Assembly: GCA_000987045.1 (NCBI GenBank)
Contig: LAKY01000001.1
Location: forward strand, 30,520-94,519
Reading direction: 5' to 3'
Source: Clostridiales bacterium PH28_bin88
Lineage (GTDB): Bacteria; Bacillota; PH28-bin88
Length of the DNA stretch: 64,000 bases
The position numbers were made by a program, and so were the translations under genes. This document shows, piece by piece, positions 57,795 through 64,000 of this stretch. A model generated the notes under the pieces. The model saw nothing but the letters and a program-made list of their open reading frames with translations, was not told the origin of the DNA and made no database searches. Each line of letters opens with the position of its first letter. The stretch's first letter is position 1.

Positions 57795-60392
57795 TTACGA
57801 AATCAATTTGCGCTGCATTACATACAACCGGTTAATGGCATCCAGCGGAGTCATCGACACGATGTCCAGGGACTTGAGTTCTTCTAACACCTGCTGGCCA
57901 GTCATGTCGATCTCAGGAAAGAGGCTGAGTTGTGTGGCACTCGTCCCCTCTGTCGTAGCAGCCACTTCTCGACTGGTTCCTTCCAGGGACGCAAGAATTG
58001 TATTGGCTCTCCGGAGCACCTCCGGGGGAAGTCCTGATAGGCGTGCGACATTAATGCCGTAACTGCGGTCGGCTTTTCCCGGAATTACCCTTCGCAAAAA
58101 TACAATATCTGAGCCTTCTTCCTTAACGGCCACAGTATAGTTCTTCACCCCCGGCAATTCGGCTTCCAGTCCTGTCAATTCGTGATAGTGAGTAGAAAAA
58201 AGAGTCTTGGCGCCTACCCGGTTCTGGATATACTCTAACACCGCCTGGGCGATACTCATTCCGTCATAGGTGCTGGTTCCCCGTCCTACCTCGTCCAGGA
58301 TAATCAGGCTGCGGCTGGTCGCCTGGGATAGAATGGCGGCGGTCTCCAGCATTTCAACCATGAAGGTAGACTGTCCCGTAGACAGGTCGTCAGCGGCGCC
58401 TATCCGGGTGAAGATACGGTCTACTAATCCTATCTCAGCTTTTTTCGCCGGTATAAAGCTCCCGAGCTGAGCCATTAAGACGATCAGGGCTACCTGGCGC
58501 ATGTAGGTGGACTTGCCCGCCATATTAGGCCCGGTGATCACCATCAACCTTTGTTCCTGTTCGTCCAAATATGTATCGTTGGGAACAAACCAATGGCCGG
58601 GCAGGGTCCTTTCCACCACCGGGTGCCGCCCACCTTGGATCAGGATTCTCTGGCCGTGGTCGACTACCGGCTTGGCATACTCATTCCTGACAGCACATTC
58701 AGCCAGCCCTGCCAGAACATCCAGTTGAGCCAGTACGGCTGCGGTTTGCTGGATCCTGGGGGTAGCTTCTCCTACCTGCTCCCGGAGTTCCACAAACAAT
58801 TGGTACTCTAACTGCATCAGTCGCTCGGAGGCTCCTAATACCTGGTTTTCCAGTTCTTTGAGTTCTGGTGTGATATATCGTTCTGCGTTGGCCAGGGTCT
58901 GCTTACGAATGTACCTTGCCGGTACAAGCGAAAGGTTGGGGCGGGTGACCTCCAGATAATAGCCAAATACCTTGTTGTATCCAGTCTTCAGGGACTTAAT
59001 CCCCGTTTCTTCTCGTTCTTTGTTCTCAAGCCGGGCAATCCAAGCCTTGCCGTTAGCTGCTGCTTCGCGCAACCTATCCACTTCTTCGTGGTAGCCGGTC
59101 TTGATGATGCCCCCTTCCCGGATCGAGAGAGGCGGATCATCTTCAACGGCAGAAGCGATCAGCACTACGATGTCTTCCAGTGGGTCCAATCTTTCCGCCA
59201 GGGACCGCAGCAGTGGAACCTCCACATTACTTAACAACTCCTGTACCCGGGGGAGCACTTCCAGGGATTGTTTCATCGCTAGCAGGTCCCGGGCGTGGGC
59301 GTGGCTGTAGGCTACTCTACCCAGCAGTCTCTCCAGGTCGTAGACCCCTTCTAACGATTTACGCAGGTCATTGCGCAAGAAAAGGTTCTTGACCAGTTCT
59401 TCATTGGCTTCCAGTCGCTCCCGGATCTGCCCGCAGTCCAGGAGCGGTTGTTCCACCCATTGGCGGAGCAAACGCCCCCCCATGGCGGTGACGGTATAGT
59501 CCAATACCCCCAGTAGGGAGCCTTTGCGGGCTTGTCCCCGGATGGTTTCAGTCAGTTCCAGGTTGCGCCGGGTCGCAGGGTCAAGAACCATAAAGGAGCT
59601 GATGTTGTAGGTAACCACCCTATTCAAGTGGGTTAGAGTTATTTTTTGGGTTTCTCTGAGAAATCGCAGCAGCATTCCTGCAGCAGCAACTGCGAGAGGG
59701 AGGTGCTCGCAGCCAAAACCCTCCAGGGAATCGATCTGAAAGTGCTTGGAAAGCGCCAGGTAGGCGTCCTGGGGATTCGCGGAACCCGGCTGTAGAGATA
59801 GGGCTGTTCCCAAACTCCGCAGGTTGCCAGTCACAACCTGGTCCTGGTACAGGGACTCCGGCAGCAGGCACTCTTTTGGATTCAGTCTGGTCAATTCATT
59901 CAGAACCAGGTTGAGTGCTTCGGGACCGGTTACCTGAGTCACCCTAAACTCTCCCGTTGAGACGTCAGTAACAGCCAGGCCGTACCCTTCCCGGCCATCA
60001 ACCAGCGCCACCAGGTAGTTGTTCTTCTTCTCCTCCAGCATATTAAGGTCTACTATTGTCCCGGGAGTCACTATCCGGATTACTTCGCGCCGTACCAGCC
60101 CTTTGGCGGCACCTGGGTCTTCTACCTGTTCACAGATTGCCACCTTGTAACCTTTGTCCACCAGGCGAGCGATGTAAGTCTCTGCAGCATGAAAAGGGAC
60201 TCCGCACATGGGTACCCGCTGTCCGTTTCCACCGTCCCGTGAGGTCAGCACGATCTCCAGTTCCCTAGAGGCGATGGCAGCATCCTCGTAAAACATTTCG
60301 TAAAAGTCACCCAGGCGGAACATCAGGATGGCGTCTTGATGCTGGGTCTTGATGCTTTGGTACTGCTGCATCATGGGCGTCAGGTTGTTCAA
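57795..60392 (-). CDS. mutS: DNA mismatch repair protein MutS
   Basis: An 865-aa mismatch sensor. LTPMMQQYQSIKTQHQDAILMFRLGDFYEMF is the mismatch-binding N-terminus with the FxE motif, VLDPATRRNLEL the lever, and GPNMAGKST the Walker A, followed by DEVGRGTSTYDG and the HTH end. TTG 60392 is preferred, with GGAGGAAGG nine bases upstream and a normal-length N-terminus; an ATG at 60407 lacks such a site. A minus-strand TATAAT at about 60428 lies close upstream. mutS and mutL are separated by 46 bp. Confidence 0.94.
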   Translation of the reverse strand: MNNLTPMMQQYQSIKTQHQDAILMFRLGDFYEMFYEDAAIASRELEIVLTSRDGGNGQRVPMCGVPFHAAETYIARLVDKGYKVAICEQVEDPGAAKGLVRREVIRIVTPGTIVDLNMLEEKKNNYLVALVDGREGYGLAVTDVSTGEFRVTQVTGPEALNLVLNELTRLNPKECLLPESLYQDQVVTGNLRSLGTALSLQPGSANPQDAYLALSKHFQIDSLEGFGCEHLPLAVAAAGMLLRFLRETQKITLTHLNRVVTYNISSFMVLDPATRRNLELTETIRGQARKGSLLGVLDYTVTAMGGRLLRQWVEQPLLDCGQIRERLEANEELVKNLFLRNDLRKSLEGVYDLERLLGRVAYSHAHARDLLAMKQSLEVLPRVQELLSNVEVPLLRSLAERLDPLEDIVVLIASAVEDDPPLSIREGGIIKTGYHEEVDRLREAAANGKAWIARLENKEREETGIKSLKTGYNKVFGYYLEVTRPNLSLVPARYIRKQTLANAERYITPELKELENQVLGASERLMQLEYQLFVELREQVGEATPRIQQTAAVLAQLDVLAGLAECAVRNEYAKPVVDHGQRILIQGGRHPVVERTLPGHWFVPNDTYLDEQEQRLMVITGPNMAGKSTYMRQVALIVLMAQLGSFIPAKKAEIGLVDRIFTRIGAADDLSTGQSTFMVEMLETAAILSQATSRSLIILDEVGRGTSTYDGMSIAQAVLEYIQNRVGAKTLFSTHYHELTGLEAELPGVKNYTVAVKEEGSDIVFLRRVIPGKADRSYGINVARLSGLPPEVLRRANTILASLEGTSREVAATTEGTSATQLSLFPEIDMTGQQVLEELKSLDIVSMTPLDAINRLYVMQRKLIS

Positions 60393-60477
60393 GAGCCCTT
60401 CCTCCATTAAGCCGGGATTCAATGGTAATTATACCACAACCGGGTTAGGGATAGTAGTGAATTGAAAGCCCGATTAG

Positions 60478-60867
60478 TCAGCGCTCAATTTCATTCCTCC
60501 GGTGACATGTGATGCCACAAGATGAACAACCGCCCAGCCCTTCTTCACCAATGGACCGGCGTAGAATAAAGCTGACGCTCTGAACCAGGTTGGCAAATCG
60601 GTTTTGGGCCTCCACGTATGCCTGAACTTGAGGATTCCCGGCTAGTTCTTCCTCCAGTTTTGCCAGTCGCTCCAGTTCCTGCGGGGAAATTTCCTGTCCC
60701 AGGCGCCGGGCCATTTCCCAGGAACGCCTTGCCTTTTCGTGTTCTACCCACATCCTGTGGGAAGCTTGGTCTGAGGCTAATTCAGATTCCGCTTTCCGCA
60801 AAGCTAACAGTTCCGTTGAGTTGGCCAAAGCGTCTCCCAGGTCATGTGCTTTATCAATGACCGACAC
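60478..60867 (-). CDS. ylbF: YlbF/YmcA-family protein
   Basis: A 129-aa helical protein: IDKAHDLGDALANSTELLALRKAESEL with a heptad-rich middle and VQSVSFILRRSIGEE at the end. YlbF works with YmcA and YaaT to stimulate RNase Y and affects sporulation, competence and biofilm. The C-terminal GGCSSCGITCH adds three cysteines and a histidine, which could bind iron-sulfur or zinc. GTG start with GGAGGG upstream. It lies between mutS and miaB. Confidence 0.82.
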   Translation of the reverse strand: MSVIDKAHDLGDALANSTELLALRKAESELASDQASHRMWVEHEKARRSWEMARRLGQEISPQELERLAKLEEELAGNPQVQAYVEAQNRFANLVQSVSFILRRSIGEEGLGGCSSCGITCHRRNEIER

Positions 60868-60900
60868 AGGTTGCTGTCCCTCCAGTTTCGCGAAATTAAT

Positions 60901-62238
60901 TTACAACTCAGCCCGCTTTGTTACTATACCAGTAAGGTTCCATGTTTGAGCTTCCTTAATAGCTACACTGACGATCTTTCCGATCAGGTCTTCGTGGCCC
61001 TCGATAATTACCACTTTATTTGTTCTTGTACGAGCGCTCAATCTTCCGGGATCGCTCTTACTCCTGCCTTCTATTAATACCTCCACTGTTTTTCCTACTA
61101 ATCGCCGGTTAGCCTCCAGACTCAAACGGTTTTGGATCTCAAGGAGTTTCTGGAAGCGTGCTTTCTTTTCCTCCATGCTGATCTGGCCCGGCATTTGAGC
61201 CGCCGGGGTTCCCGAACGAGGGGAATAAAGGAAGGTAAAGGCAGCGTCGAACCGGGCCTTCTCCATCAAATCAAGGGTGTCCGCGAAATCCTCACTGCTC
61301 TCACCGGGGAAACCTACAATGATGTCCGTGGTGATGCTGGCGTGCGGCACCGATTCCCGAACCTTGGTCAACAATTCCAAGTAATACTCCCTGGTGTAAC
61401 CCCTGTGCATCCGCCTGAGCACCGTATTGCTCCCGGCCTGTACAGGTAGGTGGAAGTGCTCGCATACCTTAGCCGACCGGGCGATGGTTTTAATAACCTT
61501 TTCACTGAAGTCTCTGGGGTGAGAGGTCATGTAACGGATCCACCGGATACCAGGAACTTCGTTTACTTGGGAAAGCAGGTCAGCGAAGTCGACCTGCAGA
61601 TCAAGGTCTTTACCATAAGAATTGACGTTTTGGCCGAGGAGCATTATTTCCTTATACCCCTGTTCCCCTAATGATTGTACTTCTCTGATGATATCCTCGG
61701 GCAGGCGGCTGCGCTCCCGGCCTCGCACGTAAGGTACAATGCAATAAGTGCAAAAATTGTTGCAGCCATAGGTAATGGTCACGTACGCCCTGATACCGGC
61801 TACCCGCCTGGTAGGCAGGTGCTCTACAATGGCCCCTTCTTTTTCCCATACCTCAACCACCGGAGATTTCGCCTCTTTGGCTTCAGCGATTAACTCCGGC
61901 AGGCGATGGGCGTTATGAGTACCGAAAATCAGGTCCACATGGGGAGCCTTACGGCGCATTCTATCAGCCACTTCCGGTTGCTGGGTCATACACCCGCAGA
62001 CACCAATTACCAGTTCGGGGTTCTTGCTCTTCAATTGCTGTAGTTCACCCAACTTGCCGTAAACTTTGTTTTCCGCCTTTTCCCGTACGCAGCAGGTATT
62101 CAGGATAATCAGATCGGCATCCTCTTCAAGATGGGTTTCATGGTATCCCATCTTTTCGATCATGCCCGCCAAAACTTCTGCATCGTGCTCATTCATCTGG
62201 CAACCCCAGGTTAAAATCATGTACTTCAGCCGGATCAC
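60901..62238 (-). CDS. miaB: tRNA-2-methylthio-N6-dimethylallyladenosine synthase MiaB
   Basis: A 445-aa radical SAM methylthiotransferase. UPF0004 cysteines lie in LTWGCQMNEHD, LNTCCVREKAENK and GVCGCM; the radical SAM cluster motif is GCNNFCTYCIVPYVRGRERSR; and a TRAM domain lies at the C-terminus. It adds the methylthio group to the ms2i6A37 made with MiaA. GTG start at 62238. A minus-strand extended -10 TGATATAAT lies at 62271-62279, about 30 bp upstream. Confidence 0.95.
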   Translation of the reverse strand: MIRLKYMILTWGCQMNEHDAEVLAGMIEKMGYHETHLEEDADLIILNTCCVREKAENKVYGKLGELQQLKSKNPELVIGVCGCMTQQPEVADRMRRKAPHVDLIFGTHNAHRLPELIAEAKEAKSPVVEVWEKEGAIVEHLPTRRVAGIRAYVTITYGCNNFCTYCIVPYVRGRERSRLPEDIIREVQSLGEQGYKEIMLLGQNVNSYGKDLDLQVDFADLLSQVNEVPGIRWIRYMTSHPRDFSEKVIKTIARSAKVCEHFHLPVQAGSNTVLRRMHRGYTREYYLELLTKVRESVPHASITTDIIVGFPGESSEDFADTLDLMEKARFDAAFTFLYSPRSGTPAAQMPGQISMEEKKARFQKLLEIQNRLSLEANRRLVGKTVEVLIEGRSKSDPGRLSARTRTNKVVIIEGHEDLIGKIVSVAIKEAQTWNLTGIVTKRAEL

Positions 62239-62331
62239 GTCCTTCGTTGCCTTTCTGATATTTCGGTAGCATTATATCACAAAACATTTATGATTAACCA
62301 TCATGGTAAGGAAAAACCGCTTCCGCTTTTC

Positions 62332-63045
62332 TCACAATGATTGAGCAAGAGCTAGGCCAATCCGTGCCAGGTTTTGGCATACTTGCGCCTGGTTAGAGGC
62401 AAAGTCTTCCATTACGTTGGCGTCTGCCATGTCGGAAACAGACCTGATCACCAGCCATGGCACATTATTGGCAGCACATACCTGAGCAACGGCCGCACCT
62501 TCCATCTCCACACACAAACCACCAAAGCGGCAAGAAAGTTTTTGAACTGTCTCCTGTCGCCAGACCACGCGATCTCCTGTCAAAATGCGTCCGGTAAAGA
62601 CTCGCGGCAATTCATTCCCGGTGATGGGCAAAAGGGCTATCCCCCTGATGACCTCCTCGGCTAGCGCCACCAGATGGCGATCACAGTAAAAAACGGAATT
62701 GTACCGTGCAGGTTCGGGCGGCACACGATTATTCCCGGCTCTGCTCACGTCATACTGGAGTAATTCACTCCCCAGGACTACGTCGCCGATGCGGACTTCC
62801 GAGTTGATGGAGCCTGCCATGCCAATGATAAGCACTTTCTCCACTTTAAAAACGTCGATTAGGATCTGTGCGGTCATGGCTGCGGCAACCTTGCCGATAT
62901 CACTGGCCACCGCCACCGCAGGAATTGTGTTTAGTCTACCCTTAAGGAAACGAAGCCCTGCCTGGCAGTATTCTTTCTCGGGAACCATCAGTTCTTTTAT
63001 GGGGCCGATCTCTGCCGGTATTGCCCCTATAATGCCCATTTTCAT
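62332..63045 (-). CDS. mtnN: 5'-methylthioadenosine/S-adenosylhomocysteine nucleosidase
   Basis: A 237-aa nucleosidase. IIGAIPAEIGPIKELM at the start, GMAGSINSEVRIGDVVLGSELLQYDV in the middle, and CVEMEGAAVAQVCAANNVPWLVIRSVSDMAD at the end are the MTAN landmarks, with the catalytic Glu and Asp residues. It hydrolyses methylthioadenosine and S-adenosylhomocysteine in the methyl-recycling pathway. GGGGGGAC precedes the ATG. Confidence 0.9.
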   Translation of the reverse strand: MKMGIIGAIPAEIGPIKELMVPEKEYCQAGLRFLKGRLNTIPAVAVASDIGKVAAAMTAQILIDVFKVEKVLIIGMAGSINSEVRIGDVVLGSELLQYDVSRAGNNRVPPEPARYNSVFYCDRHLVALAEEVIRGIALLPITGNELPRVFTGRILTGDRVVWRQETVQKLSCRFGGLCVEMEGAAVAQVCAANNVPWLVIRSVSDMADANVMEDFASNQAQVCQNLARIGLALAQSL

Positions 63046-63108
63046 GTTATCCGTCCCCCCGTGTCTCTTTTCATTTCGAAAGATACCATTTATACTTGCT
63101 GGTGGTGT

Positions 63109-63132
63109 AAAAAAAGGGGGCTATGCCCCCTT
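63109..63132 (-). terminator. terminator overlapping the Nudix gene stop
   Basis: On the minus strand AAGGGGGC-ATA-GCCCCCTT followed by seven T. The TAG stop of the Nudix gene lies within the loop and stem, so termination may be tied to translation. Confidence 0.85.
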
Positions 63133-63546
63133 CTCCAGTAATCTTTGTAACTTCCGGTATGAAATTCTGACCAGCGCCTTGTCTTGGCTGTAGGTGATCC
63201 GTTTCACCGCCTCATCTACCGGAAAAAATCCCCCATCCAGGAAGCCTTCTTGCTGCGCCACGTGGAACTCGGTACTATCTGCCTGCATTACAAACCAGGT
63301 GATCTGGTTGCAGACCGGTCGTTGCCTGGAGACGGAGAAGAACTCGTAACTGGTTTCTCCAGCCGGCCCAATAATACTGGCCCGCACACCGGTTTCCTCT
63401 CTTACCCTTTTCAGGGCAACCTCACTGGGATGGGTGTCCTGCCGGACAACCCCCTTGGGGAGAACCCACTCCCGCTTGTCGTTTTGTAGGAGGAAAACAT
63501 GATCGTCACTAAACACGATTCCGCCGGCGCATTTTCTAAAAAGCAT
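63121..63546 (-). CDS. Nudix-family protein with a degenerate Nudix box
   Basis: A 141-aa Nudix-fold protein. The box region PKGVVRQDTHPSEVALKRVREETG keeps GxxxxxT...EETG, but the canonical E after the first G is T, and the RE pair of REUXEE is KR. The last EE is present. The catalytic glutamates are only partly kept, so activity and substrate are doubtful. GGAGGTGG precedes the ATG. Confidence 0.72.
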   Translation of the reverse strand: MLFRKCAGGIVFSDDHVFLLQNDKREWVLPKGVVRQDTHPSEVALKRVREETGVRASIIGPAGETSYEFFSVSRQRPVCNQITWFVMQADSTEFHVAQQEGFLDGGFFPVDEAVKRITYSQDKALVRISYRKLQRLLEKGA

Positions 63547-63651
63547 CCATCCACCTCCAGTAGATTTTGTGAGAACAGAACGTTCTCCGGGGGGCTTAAT
63601 TGAATCTATTCTCCACCGGGGTTGTTATTCCTGCCAGGATGTTGTATTTCA

Positions 63652-63735
63652 CCAACAGAAAGTATAACTTTCTGTTGGCATAAGTGCAACTAAGGCTTCC
63701 GCCTGCGCCTACGGCTTGGCGCAAGCCAAGTTTTC
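63652..63735. repeat. dispersed 85-nt element, copy B
   Basis: Reverse-oriented relative of 51890-51974. The palindrome CCAACAGAAAGT-ATA-ACTTTCTGTTGG (63652-63678) is perfect, and a GGCTT/AAGCC nested hairpin with GCC/GGC follows (63693-63728). It lies between the DUF362 and Nudix genes. Confidence 0.75.
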
Positions 63736-63739
63736 TTTA

Positions 63740-64000
63740 TTAAACCGGAATGAGGTGATAACGACGGGTACCTAAACCAATAGCTTCCGCGTAAGCCAGT
63801 TGCGCTGTCCCATCCACCCCGTGGATAGCCAGGAATTTATCCCCCGCATGTTCGTGGCCGTCCATTCTGGTTCCTACCATCGCCATTTTTTCGTTCACCA
63901 GGTCCAGGCAAGCCTGATCAAGGGCTACCGGGTCACGGGATGCCAGGATACCGATGTCGCCGACGATAGGAGCATCACTCCAGCTGGCACAGTCGCAGTC
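63740..64000 (-). CDS. DUF362-family iron-sulfur-type protein, C-terminal part
   Basis: The window ends inside this gene; 86 residues to the stop at 63740 are visible. DCDCASWSDAPIVGDIGILASRDPVALDQACLDLVN and the end HGVDGTAQLAYAEAIGLGTRRYHLI match the C-terminus of DUF362 proteins, which often carry [4Fe-4S] clusters. Function unknown. The N-terminus is beyond the window. Confidence 0.75.
   Translation of the reverse strand, partial: DCDCASWSDAPIVGDIGILASRDPVALDQACLDLVNEKMAMVGTRMDGHEHAGDKFLAIHGVDGTAQLAYAEAIGLGTRRYHLIPV

Overview
The window looks like a moderately high-GC, spore-forming Firmicute of the Clostridia (Desulfotomaculum/Moorella/Pelotomaculum type). This is inferred from the block mutS-mutL-miaA-hfq with ylbF, miaB and a spoVK remnant, strong AGGAGG-type ribosome sites, and frequent TTG and GTG starts. 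Almost every gene is on the minus strand, so operons read from high to low coordinates. The only confident plus-strand gene is an IS110-family transposase.

Layout. (1) 1-6144: an integrase-like scrap, then a nucleotide-sugar operon (ugd, UDP-glucuronate 4-epimerase-like, rfbA, rfbC, rfbD, rfbB) making dTDP-rhamnose and UDP-uronic acids. (2) 6265-23858: a plasmid or ICE-like block. It holds a regulator pair, parM/parR with a repeat-rich candidate centromere, a MobP/MobL-type relaxase with a small partner, a CpaE-like ATPase, a toxin-antitoxin pair, a compact Gram-positive type IV secretion set (M23 hydrolase, VirB4 in two genes, PrgI-like, TrbL/VirB6-like, pilin-like, VirD4/TraG), ssb, a RadC-type protein and a putative replication initiator. 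The initiator gene carries six tandem 22-bp iterons and is followed by a cluster of large hairpins. (3) 23989-41444: secreted PKD and copper-amine-oxidase-like proteins and a Tad pilus locus. The pilus locus is split by IS110 and by toxin-antitoxin modules, and it contains a chimeric duplicate built from three collinear fragments. (4) 41606-51850: a defence and toxin-antitoxin island. It has a four-gene type II CBASS operon (membrane coiled-coil effector, CD-NTase, Cap2, Cap3), a DUF433/DUF5615 module split by an IS1634-family element with a 347-bp target duplication, two MNT/HEPN modules (one broken), an unrecognised HTH gene and a truncated spoVK. (5) 52017-64000: a NitT/TauT-type ABC transporter, then chromosomal core genes hfq, miaA, mutL, mutS, ylbF, miaB, a methylthioadenosine/S-adenosylhomocysteine nucleosidase, a Nudix protein and the end of a DUF362 gene.

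How it fits together. The conjugation, partition and replication genes form a near-complete mobile replicon, though no intact integrase is in the window. The Tad pilus and giant PKD protein would provide surface attachment. The CBASS operon is the best candidate for an under-described system: its signalling and conjugation proteins are standard, but the effector slot encodes a signal/TM, coiled-coil and C-terminal alpha/beta protein that I do not recognise as a named CBASS effector. All calls rest on reading the sequence; no database search was run.
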